Positions 33,551-42,455 of a stretch of DNA of 64,000 nucleotides are shown piece after piece (the first letter of the stretch is position 1; the number at the start of each line of letters is the position of its first letter). The notes under the pieces are model-generated. The model did not search any database, was not told where the DNA came from, and saw only the letters and a list, made by a program, of their open reading frames with translations. The DNA lies in NCBI RefSeq assembly GCF_030812915.1, contig NZ_JAUSTQ010000001.1, positions 186,001 to 250,000 of the forward strand, in the 5' to 3' direction. The stretch comes from Alkalibacillus salilacus. GTDB lineage: Bacteria > Bacillota > Bacilli > Bacillales > Alkalibacillaceae. Made by a program: the position numbers and the translations under genes.

Positions 33551-34794
33551 GTCGCATCTCCTTGCATACGGTCTGTATGTAAAACGGTAACTTTATCCCC
33601 AGTTTGCCAACCTTCTGATCCATCGGGTAAAACGAGAATCGCATTCGACCTTGCAATGGAAGATATAGCATTTGATTTATTAAAACCAGCTGGCGCAATT
33701 CGACCACCATGAACTGTTTCCTGATAAATCGCTCGAACAAACCGTGTGAACGGATTATATTTCTTAAAAGGCTCGTCTAATGTCGCAGTACTTTGCGGGA
33801 GATAAGGCTTTCCGTCCCCCATCATCTTTTTTAAAACAGGGCGTGCAAACAATTCAAACCCTGTAAAACAAGCAGATGGATTACCAGATAAACCGAATAA
33901 AAATTGACCTTCCTTTACTGCCACTGTTGTTACACTTCCTGGTCGCATGGCTACTTTATTAAATAATACTTCTGCTCCAATCGCCTCGTAAACAGCAGGC
34001 AATAAATCAAAATCCCCTACCGACACACCACCTGTTGTTACAACACAATCAACCTCTTTTAAGGCTTGTTGCACATGATGAGTCAGTGATGACAAATGAT
34101 CTTCAGTAGCTTGATAGACACGACACTCAACGTTGATTTGGTTGGCTTGAGCTTGAATCATCGGCCCGTTTGAATTACGAATACGTTGCCCATCAAGCGG
34201 TTCGTCAACATCTAATAACTCAGAACCAGTTGCAATTAAACCAATAATAGGTTTTCGATAAACAGATACTTGAGCATAACCAAATGTCGCTAGTACAGCA
34301 ATCACACCGGGCGTGATAGTCTCACCTTTATGCAAAATTAACTCACCTTCACGAAGGTCCTCACCTGTTAATGATAAATTGTCGCCTGGTTTTAGTTGTG
34401 ATGAAGTCTTAAAACCTTCTTCCGTTTCTTCAGTTCTTTCTAGCATCAACACCGCGTCCGCTCCCTCAGGCAACCGTGCACCAGTCATAATACGAACAGC
34501 CTCGAATGGGGCTAACTTCACTTCTGAACGATCACCAGCACCAATCTCATCAACGACTCGAAAAGCGATTGGGTGTTGTTCAGATGCTTCAGAACTATCA
34601 ACAGCACGTATCGCAAAACCATCATAAGGTGAGCGATCAAAGTATGGCACATCATGGGTGGCGATAAGGTCTTCCGCCAACACACGCCCATTAGCATCGT
34701 GAAGAGACACAGATTCAACCGTATTCGTTATAGCATGTTGCATGCACTTTTCCACCGCTTCATTTACGGAAATTGGGTGTCTTTCTTCTACCAC
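33538..34794 (-). CDS. moeA: Molybdopterin molybdenumtransferase MoeA
   Basis: A 418-aa enzyme that inserts molybdate into adenylylated molybdopterin. Characteristic segments are DVPYFDRSPYDGFAIRA, RIMTGARLPEGADAV, VVTTGGVSVGDFDLLP and LFGLSGNPSACFTGFELF. It starts with GTG, 9 bases after GGAG. It is the first gene of the minus-strand Moco operon and is divergent from moaC. Confidence 0.96.
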   Translation of the reverse strand: MVEERHPISVNEAVEKCMQHAITNTVESVSLHDANGRVLAEDLIATHDVPYFDRSPYDGFAIRAVDSSEASEQHPIAFRVVDEIGAGDRSEVKLAPFEAVRIMTGARLPEGADAVLMLERTEETEEGFKTSSQLKPGDNLSLTGEDLREGELILHKGETITPGVIAVLATFGYAQVSVYRKPIIGLIATGSELLDVDEPLDGQRIRNSNGPMIQAQANQINVECRVYQATEDHLSSLTHHVQQALKEVDCVVTTGGVSVGDFDLLPAVYEAIGAEVLFNKVAMRPGSVTTVAVKEGQFLFGLSGNPSACFTGFELFARPVLKKMMGDGKPYLPQSTATLDEPFKKYNPFTRFVRAIYQETVHGGRIAPAGFNKSNAISSIARSNAILVLPDGSEGWQTGDKVTVLHTDRMQGDATWTN

Positions 34795-34864
34795 TGCTTA
34801 CAACTCCAATCTTTCGCATGATATAATTACAATTAACAAAATTTTGATAAGGGAATGATCTCAT

Positions 34865-35353
34865 ATGAGTCAACAATTTTCTCATTTCGATGAACAAGGT
34901 CATGCTGTAATGGTGGATATTTCGGACAAAGACATCACAAAACGTGAAGCCACTGCGTATAGCTCAATTGAAGTTAATGATGCTGTATTCGAGCAAATCC
35001 AACGTGGCGATAATAAAAAAGGTGATGTGTTTGGCGTTGCCCGAATAGCTGGCATTCAAGCGACTAAACAAACATCCAACTTAATTCCACTATGCCATGC
35101 CATCCCTATTTCTAAAGTATCTGTTCAATTTGATTGGGCAGATCAACAATCGTCACCTTACCAAATCAACATTACCTGTACGGTTAAAACAACTGGCCAA
35201 ACAGGAGTTGAAATGGAAGCATTGACGGGTGCCTCGGTTGCCGCTTTAACAATTTACGATATGTGCAAAGCCGTTGATAAGACTATGACCATTGGCCCTA
35301 CCTATTTAACATCTAAAAGCGGTGGGCAATCAGGTGATTACGTTCGTGACTAA
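34865..35353 (+). CDS. moaC: Cyclic pyranopterin monophosphate synthase MoaC
   Basis: A 162-aa enzyme that turns the MoaA product into cyclic pyranopterin monophosphate. Conserved segments are [29 protein letters not shown] and [26 protein letters not shown]. It is the only Moco gene here on the plus strand, reading divergently from moeA, with TATAAT at 34822-34827. Its end converges on moaB with 6 bases between them. Confidence 0.97.
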   Translation: MSQQFSHFDEQGHAVMVDISDKDITKREATAYSSIEVNDAVFEQIQRGDNKKGDVFGVARIAGIQATKQTSNLIPLCHAIPISKVSVQFDWADQQSSPYQINITCTVKTTGQTGVEMEALTGASVAALTIYDMCKAVDKTMTIGPTYLTSKSGGQSGDYVRD

Positions 35354-35359
35354 AGCCAA

Positions 35360-35830
35360 TTATTTGGTTAGCTCGTGGTGTAAATGACTAGCCTCAGGTA
35401 TAATGAGACGGTCCATCGCGAGCTCAACTGCTTTAACCGAACCTGGCAATGCAAAAATCACCTTTTCTCCACACGTACCTGCTGATGCCCGGCTTAACAT
35501 CGCTTTTGTCCCAACATCGTATTCATAACTCATATAACGAAATAATTCACCGAATCCATCAATTGTTTTTTCATAAAATGGTTCAACTGCCTCTAACGTC
35601 ACATCACGCCTTGCAATACCAGTCCCACCCGTTGTAATAATAAGATCAAAATGAGATTGTTTCGTTAACCAATCCATTTCAGCTTGGATGGTATCAGTCT
35701 CATCTTTTACAATCGAATAATGCTCCACTTGATGTCCTGCTTTGGTTAAACGATCTTTAACCATATGGCCACCACGATCTGTTTCTTCTGTCCGTGTATC
35801 GCTAATCGTTAACACACCTGCACGTAACAT
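35360..35830 (-). CDS. moaB: Molybdopterin adenylyltransferase MoaB/MogA
   Basis: A 156-aa MoaB/Mog-family protein with LTISDTRTEETDRGG, the TTGGTGIARRDVT loop and FALPGSVKAVELAM. It activates molybdopterin with AMP before MoeA acts. The ATG at 35830 follows AAGGAG by 8 bases. It lies 12 bases after moeB and probably belongs to the narK-moeB-moaB operon. Confidence 0.93.
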   Translation of the reverse strand: MLRAGVLTISDTRTEETDRGGHMVKDRLTKAGHQVEHYSIVKDETDTIQAEMDWLTKQSHFDLIITTGGTGIARRDVTLEAVEPFYEKTIDGFGELFRYMSYEYDVGTKAMLSRASAGTCGEKVIFALPGSVKAVELAMDRLIIPEASHLHHELTK

Positions 35831-35842
35831 CACACATTCTCC

Positions 35843-36856
35843 TTAGCCAAATAGTTGATGAAAAATCTTTCGTCCAACTCTCTCGTCTTTTGTTTCGTGA
35901 ACTAAAATCCGTCCATTATGAAAAGCCATCACACGGTGGTTCTCTGCGTAAAATTGTATAAAAAAGGGTGTTTTTTGATACGAATAATGTTGTTCTTTAA
36001 GGCTTGATTCAATGTCTTCTAAGCTATAATGACGTGATGTAGATGGTTTAAGTTGTACAGTATCACGCCCACAAAGCACGGCAACATCAGCATGTTCTTT
36101 TAACGCTGGATAACTTGGTGTCTCGCCACATGTTAAGCAGTCGTCCCGCTTAACTTTACTTATCCCTATTAATTGTCGGTCCATTTCCCAAACATCTTCA
36201 ATACATAGTTTTCTTAACATTTGTTCGCGTTGACCCGTGAGATATTTCCACACTTCATTACATTGCCTAGAAGCTGTGATTTGTACAGTCGAAGCAAGAA
36301 TACCAGCATTCTCACACGTCGCTAGATTAAGTGGAATTGACTCAACAATACAACGCAAACAAGCTGTTTCCCCCGGTAAAATGGGAAACACGACGCTCGT
36401 GCTTCCAATACAAGCGCCATATACCCAAGCTTTATTTAATTGATGACACACATCATTAATGACTAAACGCGTTTCAAAATTGTCTGTTGCATCTAATAGA
36501 ATATCAGACTGTTCAGCTAAACGTTTTATTAAATCAGCATCAGCATGTTCGAGATAAGTATGCAGAGTCACATCAGAACGAATGTCGTGCAACCGCTTTT
36601 CTGCTGCAATCACTTTAGGAACCATCTCAAGCGCATCATCTTCGGTAAATAACTGTTGCCGCTGTAAATTCGACCATTCGACAACATCACGGTCAACGAG
36701 ATGGATCGTTTTCACACCAGAACGCACTAACATCTCCGCTTGGGCTGTCCCGAGCGCTCCACAACCAATAATAGTAACTGTTGATTCCTTTATTAAATTT
36801 TGTCCTGATTGGCCAATTTCTTTAAAACGCGCTTGTCTTGCGTAACGATCAGTCAT
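35843..36856 (-). CDS. moeB: MoeB/ThiF-family adenylyltransferase
   Basis: A 337-aa E1-like enzyme with the ATP-binding motif VTIIGCGALGTAQAEMLVRSG, RQQLF, the substrate Asp in LLDATDNFETR and two zinc Cys pairs (CLRC and CLTCGE). A C-terminal extension of about 80 residues is rhodanese-like in position but lacks a clear active Cys; its CGRD could be a remnant. It adenylylates MoaD (or ThiS). It directly abuts the NarK-PAS gene. Confidence 0.9.
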   Translation of the reverse strand: MTDRYARQARFKEIGQSGQNLIKESTVTIIGCGALGTAQAEMLVRSGVKTIHLVDRDVVEWSNLQRQQLFTEDDALEMVPKVIAAEKRLHDIRSDVTLHTYLEHADADLIKRLAEQSDILLDATDNFETRLVINDVCHQLNKAWVYGACIGSTSVVFPILPGETACLRCIVESIPLNLATCENAGILASTVQITASRQCNEVWKYLTGQREQMLRKLCIEDVWEMDRQLIGISKVKRDDCLTCGETPSYPALKEHADVAVLCGRDTVQLKPSTSRHYSLEDIESSLKEQHYSYQKTPFFIQFYAENHRVMAFHNGRILVHETKDERVGRKIFHQLFG

Positions 36857-38368
36857 TTATGCTTCACGTCTCTCTTCTTGATGGTTCGTAATATCTGAAA
36901 ATGTTCCGACATAGTGCGTTACCTCACCTGCATCATCACGAATTTCGCTAATCGTTAACCATTCTAAATAGAGTTCTCCATTCTTACGACGATTCCATAT
37001 TTCACCTTGCCATTCACCTTGTTCATTGATGACGCTCCACATATGATCGTAGAAAGATTGATCTTGTTCTCCTGATTTTAACAGACTTGGTGTTTCACCG
37101 ATAATTTCATCTTCAGTGTAACCTGTCAAACGAGTAAAGGCTGGGTTAACTGACACAATGGTACTATCTTTCTTTGTCACCATGATCCCTTGATTCGTTG
37201 AGTTAAACACACTTGTTTGAATCTCAAGTTTGCCTTGGAAGATCATCCAGAAAACAAGCACTAAACTTGCTAGAGCAAGTTGGGATAACAACATAAACCC
37301 AATAGCATAGTGTCCTGTTATCGCAAAAACAGTTGATAGAATAATTGGCGGGAAGAAACCACCTAAACCACCCATCATCGAAACGATCCCGTTCGCGATA
37401 CCAGCTTGTTTACTAAAGTACATTGGAACTAACTTGAAAATCACCCCGTTACCAATACCTGCTGAAACTGCTATCGCTAACGTTCCTATCGTATATAATT
37501 CAATGGATGGTGAAAAAGCTAGTAAAATAGCCGCAAATGTATAGATACTAAAAACACCGACAAGCAAGTGCTGTGGACTGAAACGGTCACCTAACCAACC
37601 ACCAACAGGTCTGATAAACGTTGCAACAACAATAAAACCTGCTGTTCTCATACCTGCATCGACACTCTCTAAACCAAAATGTGTGACTAAGAAGTTGGGT
37701 AAGTAAACCGTAAAGGCTACAAATGAACCAAACGTTATGAAATAGAATAATGAGAACAGCCAAAGTTTTTCATTTTTATATACCCCTTGAATCTGGGAGA
37801 TAATTGGCTGTTTTACTTTCTCTTCTTTGCGATCCCCTAGAAAAATGTTGAGAACAGCAAAGATTAATAATAAAACTAAATATAGTTTAACCGTTGCTGA
37901 CCAACCAATTTGAGATGCAATAACGGGTGCAGCAAATGTTGTCACAGCTGTACCAACATTACCGACAGAGTAGATACCATTTACTAAACCATGTTTTTCT
38001 TTTTCATAGTATTTCGGAAGTGAGGTAACACCAACAGAGAAAATGGCACCACCAATCCCGAGGAAAATCCCACCAATCAGTAAGTCTGTAAAACTTGAGG
38101 CTTCACTAATGTAAAAAACTGGTAATAATAGCAGAATAAAACTAACAATAAATGTGATCCGTGCACCGATTAAATTGGCATAATAACCGAGAGGAATTCG
38201 TAACACAGACCCTAATATAACCGGAACTGCTGTTAATAAGGATATTCTTTCTGGTGCAATTTGAATATCTTCTTGCATAAAAGGGATTAAAGCTGAAATA
38301 ATAACCCAAACCATAAAACCAACTAATAGATTCATTGTTTGCAGAGGCAACTGTACTTTTTTAATCAT
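36857..38368 (-). CDS. narK: NarK-type nitrate/nitrite transporter fused to a PAS domain
   Basis: A 503-aa protein. Residues 1 to about 390 are a 12-helix major facilitator of the nitrate/nitrite porter family, with glycine-rich signature segments GIGGAIFSVGVTSLP and GNVGTAVTTFAAPVIA. Residues about 395-500 form a PAS domain (NQGIMVTKKDSTIVSVNPAF, then LTGYTEDEIIGETPSLLKSG, with a PAC motif ending GTFSDITNHQEE). The PAS follows the last helix, so it lies in the cytoplasm. AAGGTG lies 6 bases before the ATG at 38368. The fusion implies direct sensory gating of nitrate uptake or nitrite export, which is inferred. Confidence 0.9.
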   Translation of the reverse strand: MIKKVQLPLQTMNLLVGFMVWVIISALIPFMQEDIQIAPERISLLTAVPVILGSVLRIPLGYYANLIGARITFIVSFILLLLPVFYISEASSFTDLLIGGIFLGIGGAIFSVGVTSLPKYYEKEKHGLVNGIYSVGNVGTAVTTFAAPVIASQIGWSATVKLYLVLLLIFAVLNIFLGDRKEEKVKQPIISQIQGVYKNEKLWLFSLFYFITFGSFVAFTVYLPNFLVTHFGLESVDAGMRTAGFIVVATFIRPVGGWLGDRFSPQHLLVGVFSIYTFAAILLAFSPSIELYTIGTLAIAVSAGIGNGVIFKLVPMYFSKQAGIANGIVSMMGGLGGFFPPIILSTVFAITGHYAIGFMLLSQLALASLVLVFWMIFQGKLEIQTSVFNSTNQGIMVTKKDSTIVSVNPAFTRLTGYTEDEIIGETPSLLKSGEQDQSFYDHMWSVINEQGEWQGEIWNRRKNGELYLEWLTISEIRDDAGEVTHYVGTFSDITNHQEERREA

Positions 38369-38458
38369 GGAACGCACCTTCTTTAATTAAATTTAGAATG
38401 AATAACATTGAATTTTCATCTATCTTTATTTTAATGTGCCAGACGTCCATACATAAAT

Positions 38459-38493
38459 AAGGGAGTCCCCTCAACTTCACCGGGGACTCCCTT
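38459..38493 (-). terminator. Terminator after NreA2
   Basis: Twelve-base perfect arms AAGGGAGTCCCC/GGGGACTCCCTT with an 11-base loop, 15 bases after the gene ending at 38508. It partly insulates the narK operon. Confidence 0.8.
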
Positions 38494-38507
38494 ATCACTT
38501 CAATAAA

Positions 38508-38981
38508 TTATAATTTGGGCTCTATTTCTGTTGCATGGAATGGGCCAAAACGTGCTCCGATCCAATCCATCACATCATCATACATCTGTTCGTTACACTG
38601 TCCAGTATTCCGTGTCGCAAGTAGTAATACTGCTTCAACCCTATGTCGCTTAAAGAGAGGGATTACTAAACAGCTTGCTAATTTTTCGAATTGGACAATC
38701 GGATAGAGGTATTTTTCAGAACGTGGAATAACATCACTAACCGATGGCATAATGATAGGTTTTCCAGTACGGTATACTTCGCCAGCTAACCCGTGACCAG
38801 ACTGCAACACAATTCGTTTATAATGTTCATTTTGATTACCTGACATATAATGCCATTTTAATACATGATCTTCTTCAGGAATAACTAATGCCAAAGAAGC
38901 TACATCTACTCTAAATTGATTACGTAATTGTTCTAATGTTTCTTGAAAATCAAAATCTTCCACTAACCCCGCCACCTTCAT
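38508..38981 (-). CDS. Second NreA-like nitrate-sensing GAF protein
   Basis: A 157-aa single GAF-domain protein clearly related to NreA at 13.8 kb: both share V-QFEKL/I then PL-hydrophobic, a KSGKG/QSGHG loop followed by TGKP-IMP, and an IGARFGPF/IGYDFGPL end. No kinase gene is adjacent. It lies between a hemerythrin-like gene and the NarK-PAS gene, so it may report nitrate to NreB, to the PAS transporter or to another kinase. Which partner it has is unknown. Confidence 0.85.
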   Translation of the reverse strand: MKVAGLVEDFDFQETLEQLRNQFRVDVASLALVIPEEDHVLKWHYMSGNQNEHYKRIVLQSGHGLAGEVYRTGKPIIMPSVSDVIPRSEKYLYPIVQFEKLASCLVIPLFKRHRVEAVLLLATRNTGQCNEQMYDDVMDWIGARFGPFHATEIEPKL

Positions 38982-39041
38982 ACTTACCTATACTCTAAAA
39001 CTCATTCCATATGACAATGGAATTTATATAAAAAATGTAAA

Positions 39042-39461
39042 TTACTCATGTAGCAACCCTTCTTCATCACGACTATGCATCTCGTTAATTACAACAAGTG
39101 CATTAAATTGATCAATCATCGACATGGCAAATCCATTTTCATTTAGCTCGTCTTTAATTTGTTGAACGAGTTGACGTAATAAGTCATGGTCACGCGTCAA
39201 TTTTGTCACGTCTTCTTGTCGTTCAAGTTGTTCTTTGACTATTTCAGCGTAAAGGCCGCCTTCCTCTTCTTCTGCATCAGCATGTGCAATAATGCGAGTT
39301 TCCCAGAAGTCGATCAAGTCAAGTGCGGCATCGTGAGTAGCCTTCTGATCACCTTTTTGAATCGTTTCAATGAGTTCTTCAGTTTTTGCGATCGCACCTG
39401 CTCGAGCACCTTCATGAATCGCATGATGAGAATCTTGTTTTCGTAAAGCTGGACCTGTCAA
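39042..39461 (-). CDS. Hemerythrin-like metal-binding protein
   Basis: A 139-aa helical protein with hemerythrin-like ligand clusters: HHAIHEGARAGA near the start, IIAHADAEEEE, LTRDHDLLRQL and INEMHSRDEEGLL. A di-iron or oxygen/NO-binding role is inferred. It begins with TTG, 8 bases after AAGGAGG. It is the first gene of a two-gene unit with NreA2, and a palindrome resembling the narG upstream sites lies 54 bases before it. Confidence 0.75.
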   Translation of the reverse strand: MTGPALRKQDSHHAIHEGARAGAIAKTEELIETIQKGDQKATHDAALDLIDFWETRIIAHADAEEEEGGLYAEIVKEQLERQEDVTKLTRDHDLLRQLVQQIKDELNENGFAMSMIDQFNALVVINEMHSRDEEGLLHE

Positions 39462-39514
39462 TCTCGACTCCTCCTTTTCTCATCATTTTAACATATATGG
39501 TTCACGTTTTATGA

Positions 39515-39530
39515 TAAGGGATTTCCCTAT
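39515..39530 (-). promoter_or_regulatory. Candidate NreC palindrome upstream of HHE-NreA2
   Basis: TAAGGGA-TT-TCCCTAT is a 7-2-7 palindrome of NarL-family spacing. It resembles the two sites before narG. A minus-strand -10 TAAAAT lies between it and the gene, with no clear -35, as in activator-dependent promoters. Confidence 0.4.
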
Positions 39531-39690
39531 TCTTATAGAGTTGCTATGACAGTTCACGTGCATATAACTACTGTTAAAATAAGTTTTTCGTATCTTCAAA
39601 ATAATTTTTAAACAGTTACTTCTTTCTACTGTATTGTTAAATAACCTTACCTGTTTTCGAAAAAATCTTCGCCAACTCAAGTTTAAGTGT

Positions 39691-39696
39691 TATAAT
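39691..39696 (+). promoter_or_regulatory. Extended -10 promoter of glucokinase
   Basis: TGT-TATAAT (TG at 39688-39689) lies 55 bases before the glcK start. The rest of the 290-base gap holds only the NreC-like palindrome and AT-rich sequence. Confidence 0.5.
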
Positions 39697-39750
39697 AATC
39701 GCAATGAAACCGCAACCATCACCAAACTTAAGCTACTGGAGGTCTGATTC

Positions 39751-40620
39751 ATGAAAGTACTAGGCGTTGATATTGGTGGGACGAAAATCCGCTTTGGTAT
39801 GATTGATGAACAATTTAATGTTCACCTCGATACGAAAGTTCCAACATCATTCCCACTTTACGAAACATTAGAACGCGAGATTTTAAACTTATTACATAGT
39901 CATCCCGAAATTGAACGAATCGGCATTGGTACCCATGGTTTTGTTGATTCCAAACGTGGTCGTGTCGTTTATGCCACTGACTTACTACCTGGTTGGTCGA
40001 ACACAGAGGTGAAATCCCAACTCGAGACAGCTACCAATCGCCCTGTAGCTGTTGATAACGATGCCAATGTAGCCGCGCTAGCAGAAGCGACTTTAGGTGC
40101 GGCTAAATCTTCAGAACGCTCAATTTGTTTAACACTAGGCACAGGATTAGGCGGTGGCGTGATTTTAGACAATTGTGTCGTTAGCGGTGGTCCTCATGGT
40201 GGTGCGGCTGAAATTGGTCATATGATTTTATATCCGCACGGGCATCCATGTCCTTGTGGGCGTAAAGGTTGCGCCGAACAATATGTATCTGGAACAGCGC
40301 TCAAGCGTCGCATTGAGGAAGCTGGATTACCTTATACACCTGAAACGTTCTTCGAAAATATTCAACATGACGAGCAGGCTGAAGCACTAGTCAAAGCTTA
40401 TACGAGCGACTTAGCAGTTGTGATTAGTTCTTTACAAGCTATCTTTGATATGGATACCGTTGTCATTGGTGGTGGAGTATCCGAATCCGCGAGCTTGTGG
40501 TTCGACTATTTGCACGAACAACTTAATCAACATTTACTAAACCCGATCGAAGTCAAAACAGCACAATATGAAAATGATGCAGGCATGCTTGGCGCTGCAT
40601 CACTTGTCTTAGATCTATAG
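39751..40620 (+). CDS. glcK: ROK-family glucokinase
   Basis: A 289-aa sugar kinase that phosphorylates glucose with ATP. The N-terminal phosphate loop is GVDIGGTKIRFG. The ROK zinc motif is CPCGRKGCAEQY (about residue 168), and the catalytic base Asp lies in VAVDNDANVAAL. GGAGG precedes the ATG. It converges on pgi with 2 bases between stops, so these two genes for the first steps of glucose use are neighbours but separately transcribed. Confidence 0.9.
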   Translation: MKVLGVDIGGTKIRFGMIDEQFNVHLDTKVPTSFPLYETLEREILNLLHSHPEIERIGIGTHGFVDSKRGRVVYATDLLPGWSNTEVKSQLETATNRPVAVDNDANVAALAEATLGAAKSSERSICLTLGTGLGGGVILDNCVVSGGPHGGAAEIGHMILYPHGHPCPCGRKGCAEQYVSGTALKRRIEEAGLPYTPETFFENIQHDEQAEALVKAYTSDLAVVISSLQAIFDMDTVVIGGGVSESASLWFDYLHEQLNQHLLNPIEVKTAQYENDAGMLGAASLVLDL

Positions 40621-40622
40621 AT

Positions 40623-41903
40623 TTATGATTCAAAGCCAGGTTTCTTTAGCAGTTTGAAAATATTCGTCTTATATGCTTCGACACCTGGCTGATCAAATGG
40701 ATTTATCTCTAATTGATAAGCGCTAAAGGCACATGACAGCATATAAAAATAAAGCAAGTAGCCTAAGTGATACTCATCTAGTTCAGGTATGCGAATAGTC
40801 ACTTGTGGGACACCACCCGATAAATGGGCTTGCGACGTCCCTTGATAAGCCACTAAATTAAACTCATGAAGAGATGTCCCAGCTAAGTAATTGAGTTGAT
40901 CAGCATCATTTTCCTTTTCGAAAACTTGAAGATCATCATCCACTTCATCAACAATCATGAATGTTTCAAATAAATGACGTTTTCCGTCTTGAATATACTG
41001 ACCTAAAGAGTGTAAATCAGTCGTATACGTGACAGACACAGGGAAAATGCCTTTATGCTCTTTCCCTTCACTTTCGCCAAAGAGTTGTTTCCACCACTCC
41101 TGCACGTATGCTAAAACCGGTTCAAATGTTGCCAAAACTTCATTCGTGTAGCCTTGTTCATATAAATGATGACGTAAAGCGGCGTATTGTAAAGCTGGAT
41201 TCTCCTGACTGAATTCACTTAATTCAACTTCCGCTGCTTGGCCACCTTCAAGTAGTAATCGAATATCAAATCCAGCAGCTGCAATCGGAAGCAATCCAAC
41301 GGCTGTCATGACAGAATAGCGACCACCCACATCATCCGGAACAACGAAACGCTGATAACCTTTTTGAGTCGCTAAATCCAGTAAAGCGCCTTTATTCGCA
41401 TCTGTCGTGACGTAAATTCTTTCTGATGCTTCATCGCCGTAACGCTCTTCCATGTATTGTTGTAGGAAACGGAAAGCAAGCGCAGGCTCCGTTGTCGTCC
41501 CTGATTTTGAAATGACATTTAAAGCAACATCACGGTCTTCAACATATGTCATAAGTTGTTTGAGATAAGCGCCACTCACATGTTGACCTGCAAAAATCAC
41601 TTCAAACTCTTGCTCTTTATTAAAGTATGGACTCAATGCTTCAATTACTGCTTTGGCCCCTAAATAAGATCCACCAATCCCAATAACAATCAGCACGTCC
41701 GCTTGCTGTCGAATTTGTTCAGCTGTTTGTTGAATATGATTAATCCAATCATCTGTTGAACGACTTGGCCAGTCTAACCACCCTAGGAAGTCATTCCCCT
41801 TCCCTTGTTTTTCGTATAAGTTATAATGAATGGATTCGAGCTCTTGCCATTTGCTTTCCGTTAGAACGTCAGATAAATTGCCTGAATAGTTGACTTGTAG
41901 CAT
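40623..41903 (-). CDS. pgi: Glucose-6-phosphate isomerase
   Basis: A 426-aa glycolytic enzyme interconverting glucose-6-phosphate and fructose-6-phosphate. Signatures are VIGIGGSYLGAKAVIEAL, SKSGTTTEPALAFR, DVGGRYSVMTAVGLLP and the C-terminal NPFDQPGVEAYKTNIF. It is slightly shorter than the B. subtilis protein but all active-site regions are present. AAAGGAG lies 7 bases before the ATG. Its mRNA leader contains repeat copy B. Confidence 0.97.
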   Translation of the reverse strand: MLQVNYSGNLSDVLTESKWQELESIHYNLYEKQGKGNDFLGWLDWPSRSTDDWINHIQQTAEQIRQQADVLIVIGIGGSYLGAKAVIEALSPYFNKEQEFEVIFAGQHVSGAYLKQLMTYVEDRDVALNVISKSGTTTEPALAFRFLQQYMEERYGDEASERIYVTTDANKGALLDLATQKGYQRFVVPDDVGGRYSVMTAVGLLPIAAAGFDIRLLLEGGQAAEVELSEFSQENPALQYAALRHHLYEQGYTNEVLATFEPVLAYVQEWWKQLFGESEGKEHKGIFPVSVTYTTDLHSLGQYIQDGKRHLFETFMIVDEVDDDLQVFEKENDADQLNYLAGTSLHEFNLVAYQGTSQAHLSGGVPQVTIRIPELDEYHLGYLLYFYMLSCAFSAYQLEINPFDQPGVEAYKTNIFKLLKKPGFES

Positions 41904-41927
41904 ATGTAATCTCCTTTTGGATAATTT

Positions 41928-42116
41928 GGCTCTGTTAATGTCCGTTGTTGAATTGTAATCCGCTATCGGTGGACGCTTTCAGCGGGCACGGCTCGAGCCT
42001 CCTCGGCCAAAAGGCACGGCCTCTGGGGTCTCGAGACTCGTGCTATTCCCGCAGGAGTCGCCACCTTCGCTCCTCACAATTCAACAACCCACTGCAAAAT
42101 CAATAAAAACAAAGCT
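41928..42116. repeat. Interspersed MITE-like repeat, copy B
   Basis: A 189-bp GC-rich element starting GGCTCTGTTAATGTCC and ending AACAAAGCT, with the shared core at about 41969-42086. No clear target duplication remains. It sits 25 bases before the pgi start and after the predicted pgi promoter, so it is transcribed as part of the pgi leader. The subterminal GTTGTTGAATTGT and ACAATTCAACAAC are inverted. Confidence 0.85.
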
Positions 42117-42129
42117 CTTATTTAATGCT

Positions 42130-42135
42130 ATTATA
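42130..42135 (-). promoter_or_regulatory. Predicted pgi promoter (-10)
   Basis: The minus strand reads TTTGG-TATAAT, an extended -10, upstream of repeat B. Start near 42123 would give a leader of about 220 bases containing the whole repeat. No good -35 is seen. Confidence 0.45.
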
Positions 42136-42197
42136 CCAAAAATATGGAATAACAGCAGTGCAAATTGAGATGGCTAGAAGGTGGATGTTGAACCTAA

Positions 42198-42226
42198 TTG
42201 ACTTTTTCCAAAATACGGGTTATAAT
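42198..42226 (+). promoter_or_regulatory. Sigma-A promoter of the DEAD-box helicase
   Basis: TTGACT (42198-42203), 17 bases, TATAAT (42221-42226). Start near 42233 leaves a leader of about 220 bases before the TTG start, with two T runs (42291-42298 and 42319-42326). Long leaders are common for cold-induced helicases. Confidence 0.75.
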
Positions 42227-42455
42227 GAATCGTCTTAACAACTATTGATATGAAGAAAAGTTACGTGGCTACTAATAAATGGTGGAAGGCACTTTTTTTC
42301 CTCATTTACAATGGGCTACTTTTTTTATGTATACGGATAAAATGAATATTAAATAAACAAAATATTATTAGCTCATGAACGAAGCTATATGGTAAATGAC
42401 ATCAACATTATTGTTAAAGATAAAATCAGAAAGAATCATTTTAGGAGGAACAAGT

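Noticed and set aside
41920-42124. Target duplication around repeat copy B
   Set aside because: The flanks GATAATTT and CTTATTTA match in only 4 of 8 positions.
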